Below, piece by piece: positions 52,762 through 60,941 of a stretch of DNA of 64,000 nt. The notes beneath the pieces were generated by a model. It did no database searches and was not told the DNA's origin. It saw only the letters and a list, made by a program, of their open reading frames with translations. The stretch covers positions 62,001-126,000 of the forward strand of contig JASLPY010000003.1 in assembly GCA_030744755.1 (NCBI GenBank), written 5' to 3'. How positions within the stretch are numbered: position 1 is the first letter of the stretch; each line of letters starts with the position of its first letter. A program made the translations under genes and the position numbers. This DNA comes from Kiritimatiellia bacterium. GTDB taxonomy: Bacteria > Verrucomicrobiota > Kiritimatiellia > UBA8416 > JADHWI01.

Positions 52762-53584
52762 ACCTCATATTCACATGTACTCGCGAACAACCAACGATTA
52801 CGAGGCCATGTATGCGGCCGGCATACGCGCATGCCTTGAGCCCTCATTCTGGATGGGTGCCAACCGGCGCTATGCCGGTACATTCTTTGATTACTTCCAG
52901 CTTATCCTTGAGTTTGAAACCGTGCGCGCCCGCCGTTTCGGCATCGATCACTTCGCCGCTGTTTCGCTTAACCCAAAAGAAGCTGAAGATCGCGGTCTTG
53001 CGGATGACGTGATCGACGGATTGGCGGAATACCTGGATCATCCACGGTGCGTTGCCCTGGGAGAGATAGGTTTCAACAACATCACCCCCAATGAGGAACA
53101 CGCTTTCTCCCGTCAGCTTGAAATCGCGCGCGCGCGCGGGATGGTTGTCATCGTCCACACCCCGCACGTGAATAAACTCGAGGGTACGATACGTATTGCA
53201 GAGATTCTGAAGAACATGGATATGGACGTGGACAAAGTGGTCGTGGACCACAACACGGAGGAGACCATTGAAGTCAGTCGCAACACTGGGTGCTACTGCG
53301 GGATGACCGTCTATCCGATATCAAAGCTGACTCCCTCGCGTGTTTCCGAGATGATCCGTTCATACGGGAGTGAACGAATGATAGTGAACGGAAGCGCAGA
53401 CTGGGGGGTATCTGATCCGCTCAGCCTGGTTAAGGTGGTAGACTATATGCGCGGGGACGGACATACGGACGAGACGATCGAGAATCTGCTCTACAACAAT
53501 CCCATGGCTTTCTATGGCGGCTCCGACCGCTGGAAACCCGAGCTCGACCTTGAGCCGGTTGCCCCGGAAACATTCCAGCGATAA
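52745..53584 (+). CDS. eboB: TatD-family hydrolase, EboB-like
   Basis: This 279-residue metal-dependent hydrolase has the N-terminal EPHIHMYSRTTNDYEAMYAA with the HxH metal pair, LGEIGFNN with a Glu ligand near residue 102, VIVHTPH near residue 137, VVVDHNTEETIE, and VNGSADWGVSDPLSL with the terminal Asp. These are TatD-like amidohydrolase positions, but the spacing and surrounding sequence match the ebo-cluster branch more than DNA-repair TatD. It overlaps the VTT gene by 17 nt and is followed by eboC. In ebo clusters this protein is needed for metabolite export; its chemistry is unproven. Confidence 0.82.
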   Translation: MKPIIEPHIHMYSRTTNDYEAMYAAGIRACLEPSFWMGANRRYAGTFFDYFQLILEFETVRARRFGIDHFAAVSLNPKEAEDRGLADDVIDGLAEYLDHPRCVALGEIGFNNITPNEEHAFSRQLEIARARGMVVIVHTPHVNKLEGTIRIAEILKNMDMDVDKVVVDHNTEETIEVSRNTGCYCGMTVYPISKLTPSRVSEMIRSYGSERMIVNGSADWGVSDPLSLVKVVDYMRGDGHTDETIENLLYNNPMAFYGGSDRWKPELDLEPVAPETFQR

Positions 53585-53659
53585 CGAAGATGTGGGAGCG
53601 CGACCCATGGGGATGGCCGCCCACAAAACATGGAAAGACCGCTCTTTCCGAGAAAGACA

Positions 53660-54550
53660 ATGAACGACTCCTCATCAGCATGGGCCACCCGTTTGCAGTT
53701 GATCCGCCCGCCTAACCTGCCGACTGTACCCGGGGATCCCCTCGTGGGGCTCCTGCTGTCTGCAACGGGCGCCCTGTCTCTTTGGCCCCAGGTCGCCGGG
53801 CCGGTTGGTGTTGCACTGCTGTTGTACATGGGCGGGCTTGTTCTCAACGATTGGGCGGACAAGGAAGAGGATTCGCGGGACCGGCCGGAACGCCCCATTC
53901 CAAGCGGAAGCGTCGGAAGATCTGCCGCACTCGGATTGGCCGTGTTTCTATTGGCTGCCGGAATTGGGCTGGCGTTCGCCGTCTCGCTGCGGTGCGCCGT
54001 CGTGGCGTTGATACTGTCTACCACGATTGTGTTCTATGACCTGGTGGCCAAACGGGTATCGGTGCTTGGGGCGCTTGCCATGGGCTCGTGCCGGGGGCTC
54101 AGCGTGCTGCTGGGCTGGAGCGCCTCCGGTACGGTCATGCCTTCCCGGGCGGTTTGGCTGGCGGTGGCGGTGATTTCCGCCTACATCGTCGCGGTTACCA
54201 CGATTGCGGCCGGGGAGACACAAGGCGGTCCTGTCGGGCCACGGCGATGGGCAATGCCATTCGTTGTTGTCGCCGCAGTTTCTGTGTCCCAGTATATCGG
54301 GGCCAGTGTAACCGGCCTCGTTGTAGGATTTGTGGTCGTTTTTTATGCGCTGTTATACTCTGTTCAGTTAGGCCGGGAACTGCCGCACCACCTCGTCGCC
54401 GCAGCGGTGGGTGGACTGATTCGTGGGTTGATCCTGCTGCAGTTACTCTTGTGCCTGAGCTGCGGTTCGGCAGGTACTGTTTTTGCGATTACTTTGCTCG
54501 TCTTGCATGTTCTGGCGGTTGCCCTCAGTCGCAGGTTTTATGGTTCGTAG
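53660..54550 (+). CDS. eboC: UbiA-family prenyltransferase, EboC-like
   Basis: This 296-residue membrane protein has about eight helices. The first Asp-rich motif, LVLNDWADKEEDSRDRPERP, includes NDxxDxxxD followed by RPxPSG; the second is the shorter TTIVFYDLVAKRV. It would transfer a prenyl chain to an aromatic or sugar acceptor at the inner membrane. The start at 53660 (MNDSSSAWATRLQLIRPPNL) has GAGAAAG upstream; an in-frame ATG at 53630 is possible. It lies 75 nt after eboB and 18 nt before the next gene. The EboC identity rests on order and neighbours. Confidence 0.82.
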   Translation: MNDSSSAWATRLQLIRPPNLPTVPGDPLVGLLLSATGALSLWPQVAGPVGVALLLYMGGLVLNDWADKEEDSRDRPERPIPSGSVGRSAALGLAVFLLAAGIGLAFAVSLRCAVVALILSTTIVFYDLVAKRVSVLGALAMGSCRGLSVLLGWSASGTVMPSRAVWLAVAVISAYIVAVTTIAAGETQGGPVGPRRWAMPFVVVAAVSVSQYIGASVTGLVVGFVVVFYALLYSVQLGRELPHHLVAAAVGGLIRGLILLQLLLCLSCGSAGTVFAITLLVLHVLAVALSRRFYGS

Positions 54551-54568
54551 AGTAGGAGAGCACTGTGT

Positions 54569-55885
54569 ATGAGTAGGAAGTCCAACAGGCGATTGCTTGT
54601 GGTGCAGGTTGCGGGACTGGGATGGGGACTGGTTCAGGGCCGTGAGGCGAGCACGATTCTGGGCCGGGACTGGGTCCCAATGGAAACCGTTTTCCCCGCC
54701 GTGACATGCACTGTGCAGGCATCCTTCCGCACGGGGGTTCCCGTCGGCCGGCACGGAATCGTGGCCAACGGATGGATGGACCGGGATTTGCGTCGCACAT
54801 TCTTCTGGGAGCAATCGGCCGCGCTCGTTGGCGGGCCGCGTATCTGGTCGGATTTCCGTGAGTCCGGTAACCGGGTTGCCATGCTGTTCTGGCAGCAGAG
54901 TCTGGGTGAGGCCGTTGACGCGGTCCTGTCCCCGGCGCCGATTCACAAACATCATGGCGGACTGATCGATGCCACGTATGCCCTGCCCGAAGGACTTTAT
55001 GATACCGTGGCCGAACGGGTGGGCGAAAAATTCAATCTCAGAAATTACTGGGGGCCCATGGCTTCCGTTCGCTCTTCCGGGTGGATTGCAAAAGCAACCG
55101 CAGCGCTCTTGCAAGATGAGGCGTTGGCGCCGGATCTTTGCCTGACCTATTTGCCGGGCCTCGACTACGATTTGCAACGCTTCGGTCCGGGACATCCACG
55201 GTCCGGCAATGCCATACAGTCGGTTGAGCAACAGTTGAAAGATCTCCTGGAAGCGGCCACCACGGCAGGCTACGACTGGCTGGTCTTCGGCGATTACGCC
55301 ATTGTCCGTGCCGAGAAACCTGTGTTTATCAATCGCAGTCTCCGCAACGCGGGATGGATGGCTACCAGGGAGATAGCCGGGAGATCGTATCCGGATATGC
55401 ATACCAGCCGCGCGGTGGCGGTAGTCGACCATGAAATCGCCCATATCTACCTTCGCAATCCTGGTGATGCCGGTGAGGCCGGTGCCTGCCTGCTGGATAC
55501 GGAAGGGGTAGAGTCCGTCCTGAACCCTGGCGAACAGAAAGACCGTGGCCTTATGCACCCGCGGGGCGGAGATTTAATTGCCGTTGCCGAAGACGGTGAT
55601 TGGTTTGCTTATGACTGGTGGACTGACCGAAGAGAGGCTCCTGACTATGCGGGCCACGTGGATATCCACAACAAGCCGGGCTTTGATCCACGGGAACTTT
55701 TCTGGGGCTGGCCGCCGGGAAGCGTCAGCCTGGATGCGTCCCGGGTCGGCGGGACACATGGCAGGACGGGGAAGGGTCGCGAAGTAGCTATGGCGGCATC
55801 ATATGATGTGGGTTCGCCACAAACGCTTCTTGACCTATCTAATGCTGTTGGGGAATCCTTAAGCGCTAGTTTTTCTGATCGGTGA
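54569..55885 (+). CDS. eboF: Alkaline phosphatase/nucleotide pyrophosphatase-fold protein, EboF-like
   Basis: This 438-residue protein is of the alkaline-phosphatase superfamily, type I phosphodiesterase/nucleotide pyrophosphatase branch. The segment FPAVTCTVQASFRTGVPVGR, then HGIVANGW, holds the nucleophile Thr/Ser region of that fold. CLTYLPGLDYDLQRFGPGHP carries the Asp/His metal positions, and YDWLVFGDYAIVRAEKPVFI and GTHGR match the second metal site. No signal peptide is visible, so it appears cytoplasmic. The stop overlaps the eboD start by 4 nt. A nucleotide pyrophosphatase is a standard member of ebo clusters, so I call it EboF-like; the reaction is unknown. Confidence 0.72.
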   Translation: MSRKSNRRLLVVQVAGLGWGLVQGREASTILGRDWVPMETVFPAVTCTVQASFRTGVPVGRHGIVANGWMDRDLRRTFFWEQSAALVGGPRIWSDFRESGNRVAMLFWQQSLGEAVDAVLSPAPIHKHHGGLIDATYALPEGLYDTVAERVGEKFNLRNYWGPMASVRSSGWIAKATAALLQDEALAPDLCLTYLPGLDYDLQRFGPGHPRSGNAIQSVEQQLKDLLEAATTAGYDWLVFGDYAIVRAEKPVFINRSLRNAGWMATREIAGRSYPDMHTSRAVAVVDHEIAHIYLRNPGDAGEAGACLLDTEGVESVLNPGEQKDRGLMHPRGGDLIAVAEDGDWFAYDWWTDRREAPDYAGHVDIHNKPGFDPRELFWGWPPGSVSLDASRVGGTHGRTGKGREVAMAASYDVGSPQTLLDLSNAVGESLSASFSDR

Positions 55886-57057
55886 ATCAAGTGAGTGAAT
55901 ACATACAATCCTTTTCGGTGTCGTTCGAGTACCCCGTGTACTTCGGTCGCGACATGCTTGCGCCGGAAAACAAGTTACTCGCGGAAACCATGTGCCGGCG
56001 TGAGCCGGAGAGAAAACATCGTTTACAGGTGTTTGTCGATTCGGGAGTGATGGAAACCTCCCCTGATTTATCCGCCCGGATAACGGCGTATTTTGAAAGA
56101 CATTCCCAACAGCTGGATCTCGTAGACGAACCGGAACTTGTTCCCGGAGGCGAGGAAGCCAAGAACTCCCGCAAGGCGGCCGAGAAGGTTATGGAAAGCA
56201 TCGCCGATCATCATCTGTGCAGGCATAGTTACGTGGTGGCTATAGGGGGTGGCAGCGTCTTGGACATCGTGGGGCTGGCAGCATCGCTCGTGCATCGTGG
56301 CGTGCGCGTGGTACGAATGCCCACGACCGTACTCTCCCAAGGAGACAGTGGCGTAGGGGTTAAGACCGGCATTGATGCATACGGTGTTAAGAACTTTGCG
56401 GGCACTTTTGCGGCGCCCGACGCGGTGCTCGTGGATTTTGACTTCCTTCGAACGTTGCCATGGTCTTACTGGATCGGCGGCGTGACCGAAGCATTCAAGG
56501 TGGCCATGATCCGTGATGCAGATTTCTTTGAGTTTCTCTGTGAAAATGCGGCACGGTTGGGCAAGCGGGATGAGGCCATCATTGAACGCGTGGTCGAACG
56601 CTCCGCACTGCTGCATCTCGAACATATCCGCACTGCGGGAGATCCCTTTGAATTTGGAAAGGCTCGCCCGCTCGATTTTGGACATTGGAGCGCTCACCGG
56701 ATTGAAGTGCTTTCCGGATACGAAATTGGACACGGGCAAGCCGTTGGAATCGGAATTGCGTTGGATTCGTTCTACGCATGGAAGACCGGCCTGATTGGGA
56801 AGGACGAATTCGAGTCGGTTATTACCGCATTCGAGGGTTGCGGGCTCCCCGTCTGGGCCGGATTGCTGGACCGTCGTGCCGCGGATGGGAGAAGGGAGAT
56901 CCTTTGGGGCCTTGAGGAATTTCGCGAGCATTTGGGCGGCGAGCTCTCCGTGACACTCCCCGCCCCCATCGGCACGGGCACCGAGATCCATGTCATGGAC
57001 GAGACCATCATTGAGGAAGGGATTGATTTCCTCGGTGCGAGGGTCAGGGGACAGTAA
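55882..57057 (+). CDS. eboD: 3-dehydroquinate synthase-like protein, EboD-like
   Basis: This 391-residue protein has the DHQS fold: VVAIGGGSVLDIVGLAASLV and VRMPTTVLSQGDSGVGVKTG for NAD and phosphate binding. Metal ligands are GGVTEAFKVAMIRD (Glu), LDFGHWSAHRIEVLSG (His) and EIGHGQAVGIGIALDS (His). It lacks the exact NFGHT and KNLVGAF-type signatures of AroB and instead has NFAGTFAAP, so it is an AroB-like paralogue acting on another sugar phosphate, as in sedoheptulose-phosphate cyclases. The GTG start overlaps the eboF stop. Position and content match EboD. Confidence 0.85.
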   Translation: MNQVSEYIQSFSVSFEYPVYFGRDMLAPENKLLAETMCRREPERKHRLQVFVDSGVMETSPDLSARITAYFERHSQQLDLVDEPELVPGGEEAKNSRKAAEKVMESIADHHLCRHSYVVAIGGGSVLDIVGLAASLVHRGVRVVRMPTTVLSQGDSGVGVKTGIDAYGVKNFAGTFAAPDAVLVDFDFLRTLPWSYWIGGVTEAFKVAMIRDADFFEFLCENAARLGKRDEAIIERVVERSALLHLEHIRTAGDPFEFGKARPLDFGHWSAHRIEVLSGYEIGHGQAVGIGIALDSFYAWKTGLIGKDEFESVITAFEGCGLPVWAGLLDRRAADGRREILWGLEEFREHLGGELSVTLPAPIGTGTEIHVMDETIIEEGIDFLGARVRGQ

Positions 57058-57058
57058 G

Positions 57059-58264
57059 ATGCGTATCGGACCTGATCGAAAACAGCACCTGACGTATTGC
57101 CTCAATGTGCATGCCGGTGAATCCTGGCAAGAGAACCTTGACGCCATCAGGAAGTATGCCTGTGATGTAAGGGATCAGGTGGGTGTAGAGGAACCCTTTG
57201 GCTTGGGCTTGCGCCTAAGTGCAGCCGCGGCGGAAGTGCTTGCGGCTCCTGCAGCAATCGCGGATTTCCGCGGCATTCTCGACGATCTCAATCTATATGT
57301 ATTCACGGTTAACGGGTTTCCTTACGGAACTTTCCACGCCGCCGCGGTTAAGGAGCAGGTATACGCCCCCGACTGGCGTCGACCCGAACGCGTAGCCTAC
57401 ACAAATCTGCTGGCACACATTCTTGCCGAGCTGCTACCCGACGGCGTTGACGGAAGCATCAGTACGGCCCCCGGCTCATACAAGGCCTGGGTACGGACGG
57501 ACGAGGACCGGCGGGAGATTGCGGAGAATCTCCTGGCTGTGAGCTGCCGACTGGCCCAATTGGCGGATGAGACTGGGCACGAGATTCACCTTGGCCTGGA
57601 GCCGGAACCCGATTGTCTGTTGGAGACGACGGACGAAGTCATTACCTTCCTGTCCGAAGACATGGCCCGGGCGATGAAACCCGGCGGGCCTGTTTCTGAA
57701 GATGTTGTGCGGCGTCATCTTGGCGTGTGTTTCGACGCGTGCCACATGGCCCTTCAATTCGAGAATCCAGCGGAGAGCGTTCGACGCCTCACCAATGCCG
57801 GCGTGCGTATCTCCAAGGTCCAGCTCAGTGCCGCCCTGCGCGCCCGTGGTGGCGGCAGTCTTAAGGAATCGCTCGGGGCGTTTGCGGATTCTGTATACCT
57901 TCACCAGACTCGCGTTAAAACGGAAGACGGCAACATTCAACGTTTCAGTGATCTTCCGCAAGCTCTCGCGGAGACAGATCTTGTGCTGGACCGGGAAAGC
58001 GAATGGCGGGTGCATTGCCATGTTCCGCTATACTGGCAGGGCGAGGCCGGAATCACTTCGACATCGCACGCAATGGACGACTCGTTTTTCGCCGCCGTTG
58101 AAGAATCCGGATGTACCCATCTCGAAATGGAAACCTACACATTCGACGTTCTTCCCCTCCCCCTGCGCCAGAGAGGGATCGTGGCGAGTCTGGTTGATGA
58201 GTACGGATGGTTTTCTGCGCGGGTTGGGTGTAAGGGATTGCGGGAGGGGACCTCTCGGAGATAG
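57059..58264 (+). CDS. eboE: TIM-barrel metabolite traffic protein, EboE-like
   Basis: This 401-residue protein resembles the xylose-isomerase/AP-endonuclease-2 TIM barrel. It starts MRIGPDRKQHLTYCLNVHAG and has VFTVNGFPYGTFH, EIHLGLEPEPDCLLETTDEV, LGVCFDACHMALQFENPAES, WRVHCHVPLYW and CTHLEMETYTFDVLP; Glu, Asp and His at these places are likely metal ligands. It begins 1 nt after the eboD stop. The last nine residues (GLREGTSRR) and the stop TAG lie in a family A repeat, so the natural C-terminus was probably altered by repeat insertion. Confidence 0.85.
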   Translation: MRIGPDRKQHLTYCLNVHAGESWQENLDAIRKYACDVRDQVGVEEPFGLGLRLSAAAAEVLAAPAAIADFRGILDDLNLYVFTVNGFPYGTFHAAAVKEQVYAPDWRRPERVAYTNLLAHILAELLPDGVDGSISTAPGSYKAWVRTDEDRREIAENLLAVSCRLAQLADETGHEIHLGLEPEPDCLLETTDEVITFLSEDMARAMKPGGPVSEDVVRRHLGVCFDACHMALQFENPAESVRRLTNAGVRISKVQLSAALRARGGGSLKESLGAFADSVYLHQTRVKTEDGNIQRFSDLPQALAETDLVLDRESEWRVHCHVPLYWQGEAGITSTSHAMDDSFFAAVEESGCTHLEMETYTFDVLPLPLRQRGIVASLVDEYGWFSARVGCKGLREGTSRR

Positions 58265-58307
58265 GTCCCTACTTCTCCAGTACATGCCTATCTCCGAGAG
58301 GCGTGAT
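58247..58307. repeat. Family A 61-bp repeat, inverted copy of 49425-49485
   Basis: The sequence contains CCTCTCGGAGATAGGTCCCT, ACTTCTCCAGTACATGCC and TATCTCCGAGAGGC. It supplies the eboE stop codon (58262-58264). With its partner 8.8 kb away it brackets the segment from the signal-peptidase-like gene to eboE. Confidence 0.85.
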
Positions 58308-58334
58308 CTCTGGTGGCGCTCGATTGGACATGGG

Positions 58335-59945
58335 TCATTGGACCAGATCGCCCTGGCGAATGCCTCTACGGGTCATTTCCGACATTACATAGTCGCGGAA
58401 TACTGGTTTTGAGATGTTCCAGTGCGGGGCTATGAGTTCTGATTCTGGTGTGTCGGTATTAACCCTTATTACGGCTACCGAGGCCGGTATTCTTCTGAGG
58501 AAGTTTATCAGGATATCGGCATATTCATGTTCGTCGTAGACAGGAAACGGGTCGCGCTTGAATTCCTCCGCCAGTGCCGTTCCTTTTATCACGTGCAGGT
58601 TGTGGATCTTTATTCCGTCAATAGGAAACCTGGCAAGCGTTTCGGCAGTAGTGTTGAAGTCTGTCGGCGTCTCTCCCGGCAACCCAATGATAACGTGGAC
58701 GGCCGTTTTGATTCCTCTTGCCTTCAAGGCAACAATGGCTTTCCTGGAAGCCTCCCAGCCATGACCGCGGTTGATTCTCTTCAGCGTCGCATCATGAACG
58801 GTTTGAACTCCCAGTTCGATCCATACCGCAAGTCTCTGGTTCAGTTCACACAAGAAATTGAGTGTCGTCTCTTGCAGGCAGTCCGGCCGGGTACCAATAC
58901 TGATCGCGTCGAACTTGAACATCTTCAGTATGCGCTCGTACGTGACCCGCTGCTCCGATTCCGTGGCAAAGGTCCCCGTGAAGGCTTGGGCGTAGGCCAT
59001 GAGGTGCTCGGCATTGTATCGATCGCGCGCAAAAGCCACTCCTGATGACACCTGCTCTTCTATGGTTTCGGAGCGCATGGTTTGTGCAGCACGGGCGCCG
59101 TGCTCCGGGCAGAATGAACAACCACCGGTACCATCGGACCGGCGGTGTGGACAACCCAAGGCCAGATCAATAGGGATACGATAGAGCGGGTACCCGTATG
59201 TATCTATCATGTATTGCTTGTGCGTGTAGAATGGCGGCTTCTTGTCCTTGTCCGCATCCGATGTGCTTTTCGGGCGGCGGCTGAATTCACACCCGCAGTA
59301 ATCCTGGCGGTAGAGGCCGTACTGTTTGCTTAGCTCCAGGCTTTTTTTGAACCCGTCCTTTTTCTTCAGGTCTATGGCGAGGAAGGTGCTGGTGGCTGAC
59401 GTTGTGGAAGCATTGCCTGGAGGGACGCGGGCCTCCGCGTCCGCGGTCACGGAGGCCCGTGACCCTCCATTGGGGACATCCACCAAACCGTTAGCGCCGA
59501 TGCGGGTGCCGATTTCGAAGATCTGCCTGGCATCTTTGTGCGGGCTGATTGTAAGTGTGGTGGTGAACATTGAAAAGCCGTTTGCAATTGCATAACTGGA
59601 CGCGCGGGAGAGATTGAACTCGAAACATTTTTCGCAGCGGGGACCCCGCTCGGGTTCCTTTTCTAATCCCCGGATGTACTTTCGCCAGTCTTCATGGTTG
59701 TACGAGTCTTCCACGAGGGGTAATTCCGTAACCTTGGCGAGTTTCCTTGCCTCATCCAGGCGTTTCTCATATTCAGAGCGTGGAGAGATATTTGAGTTCG
59801 AGAAGAAGAGCGTAACGTCGTATTCTTCCTGAAGGCGCACCACGGATTGCGTTGCACATGGGCCGCAGCACACGTGGAGAAGAAGGGGCGGCTTCTCGCC
59901 GGTTGTGTCTGTCCGCGTTCGGGGCTTGCTCATGGTCGAATTCAA
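58335..59945 (-). CDS. queH: QueH / TIGR01212-type radical SAM fusion protein
   Basis: This 536-residue fusion has an N-terminal QueH (epoxyqueuosine reductase) domain at about 20-235: LLLHVCCGPCATQSVV, FSNSNISPRSEYEKRL, GPRCEKCFEFNLSRAS, FTTTLTISPHKDA, and YRQDYCGCEFSRRP, with the Cys positions intact. The C-terminal half is a TIGR01212-family radical SAM domain: YPLYRIPIDLALGCPHRRSD, GGCSFCPEHG, DAISIGTRPDCL, ELGVQTVHDATLKRINRGHG, VHVIIGLPGETPTDF. The QueH part lowers epoxyqueuosine to queuosine in tRNA; the radical SAM part is unproven, perhaps another tRNA or cofactor step. About 30 residues (near 155-186) are encoded by an in-frame palindromic repeat. The TTG start at 59945 has AGGA 5 nt upstream; the ATG at 59933 is an alternative. 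Confidence 0.88.
   Translation of the reverse strand: MNSTMSKPRTRTDTTGEKPPLLLHVCCGPCATQSVVRLQEEYDVTLFFSNSNISPRSEYEKRLDEARKLAKVTELPLVEDSYNHEDWRKYIRGLEKEPERGPRCEKCFEFNLSRASSYAIANGFSMFTTTLTISPHKDARQIFEIGTRIGANGLVDVPNGGSRASVTADAEARVPPGNASTTSATSTFLAIDLKKKDGFKKSLELSKQYGLYRQDYCGCEFSRRPKSTSDADKDKKPPFYTHKQYMIDTYGYPLYRIPIDLALGCPHRRSDGTGGCSFCPEHGARAAQTMRSETIEEQVSSGVAFARDRYNAEHLMAYAQAFTGTFATESEQRVTYERILKMFKFDAISIGTRPDCLQETTLNFLCELNQRLAVWIELGVQTVHDATLKRINRGHGWEASRKAIVALKARGIKTAVHVIIGLPGETPTDFNTTAETLARFPIDGIKIHNLHVIKGTALAEEFKRDPFPVYDEHEYADILINFLRRIPASVAVIRVNTDTPESELIAPHWNISKPVFRDYVMSEMTRRGIRQGDLVQ
59418..59469. repeat. Palindromic element inserted in frame inside the queH-fusion gene (family D)
   Basis: Arms TGGAGGGACGCGGGCCTCCG (59418-59437) and CGGAGGCCCGTGACCCTCCA (59450-59469) pair at 18 of 20 positions. 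The insert keeps the reading frame and encodes GGSRASVTADAEARVPPG within a region where other QueH proteins pass directly to FLAIDLKKKDGFKKSLEL. Confidence 0.8.
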
Positions 59946-60018
59946 GCAAATCCTATTGATTGAATCGAGGTCTTAGTGGTCTGGATTTCGGATTGTGCTT
60001 GTGATAGAGGAGAGGGAG

Positions 60019-60044
60019 AGCCACCCCGGATATCCGGGGCGGCT
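60019..60044. repeat. Short palindrome between queH fusion and esterase genes
   Basis: AGCCACCCCGGATATCCGGG, continuing GCGGCT, is a near-perfect palindrome with centre GATATC. It lies between divergent genes and 26 nt before the esterase start. It is the same size class as the other intergenic palindromes. Confidence 0.5.
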
Positions 60045-60069
60045 ACCAGGGAAAGAGAGTTGAACCGAT

Positions 60070-60936
60070 ATGTTGAGTCAGATGGGAATACACTGGCGCC
60101 GCGTACCGAAAGGCTTCGAGAGAATCAAGAATATCGAGTTCGGCAAGGGTGGAGACAAGATCCTTCATATGGACATGTACAAACCTGTTGTGCTTCCTCC
60201 CTATCCGCTTCCCGCCGTTCTCTATTTCCCGGGCGGTGCGTGGGAAAACTGCAGTAAGGAGACGGGGCTCCCCGTCCTGCGGCCATTGCTCCATGCCGGG
60301 TATATCTGTTTTACCGTGAACTACCGCGTCACGCGTGATGCGCTTTTCCCCGCACAACTGGAGGACTGCAAATGTGCGGTTCGATACGTTCGCGCTCACG
60401 CAGGACCGCTCGGTGTTGATTCCTCCCGAATTGGCGTGTGTGGTGTTTCGGCAGGGGGCCATCTTGCAGCTTTCCTTGGTGTAACCGCAGGAGAGGAAGA
60501 TCTTGAAGGAAACGGTGGATGGCCCGATCAGTCCAGCAGCGTTCAGGCGGTCTGTGACTGGTACGGCCCTACGAACCTGGAAAGCATGCCTTTCCAGAGA
60601 AGCGGCATGGACCATGATGGTGCGGACTCGCCGGAGGGAAAACTCATTGGGGGCGTCGTTTCCAAGAAATCCGAGGAAGCGAAACAGGCAAGTCCGGTTA
60701 ACTTCGTCTCAGGTAATGAACCTCCGTTCTTCATTGTCCATGGGACCAGGGACATGTTTGTTCCGGCTGAGCAAAGCCGAGAGCTTTTCGAGATCTTACA
60801 GAAAGCGGGGGTTCCTTCAGAATTGCATATAATCGACGGTGCCGGTCATGATCGAATTCCCGCGTACTTTCGGCGCAAGGAGGGGTTGGCGGAGCGGATG
60901 GTCGCCTTTTTTGACGTGCATTTGAAGGGTGATTGA
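60070..60936 (+). CDS. Alpha/beta hydrolase (esterase/lipase-like)
   Basis: This 288-residue protein has PAVLYFPGGAWENCSKETGL (oxyanion HGG-like as PGG), IGVCGVSAGGHLAAFLGV with the nucleophile Ser in GVSAGGH near residue 125, FFIVHGTRDMFVPAEQSREL with Asp, and HIIDGAGHDRI with His. It lacks a signal peptide, so it acts in the cytoplasm. It resembles BD-FAE/carboxylesterase-like hydrolases, which may deacetylate sugars. The ATG at 60070 has AAAGAGAG upstream. Confidence 0.88.
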   Translation: MLSQMGIHWRRVPKGFERIKNIEFGKGGDKILHMDMYKPVVLPPYPLPAVLYFPGGAWENCSKETGLPVLRPLLHAGYICFTVNYRVTRDALFPAQLEDCKCAVRYVRAHAGPLGVDSSRIGVCGVSAGGHLAAFLGVTAGEEDLEGNGGWPDQSSSVQAVCDWYGPTNLESMPFQRSGMDHDGADSPEGKLIGGVVSKKSEEAKQASPVNFVSGNEPPFFIVHGTRDMFVPAEQSRELFEILQKAGVPSELHIIDGAGHDRIPAYFRRKEGLAERMVAFFDVHLKGD

Positions 60937-60941
60937 TTCTT

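Noticed and set aside
52745-53584. Standard TatD DNA-repair nuclease
   Set aside because: Neighbours and sequence context fit the EboB branch better; housekeeping TatD is not normally in such a run.
54443-55558. 371-codon minus-strand ORF opposite eboC/eboF
   Set aside because: Antisense shadow; real genes on the plus strand have clear motifs and coupling.
55882-57057. Housekeeping aroB
   Set aside because: Metal ligands are kept but signature segments differ and it is embedded in the ebo run, so a paralogue is more likely.
56068-57147. 359-codon minus-strand ORF opposite eboD
   Set aside because: Antisense shadow overlapping conserved metal-ligand codons of eboD.
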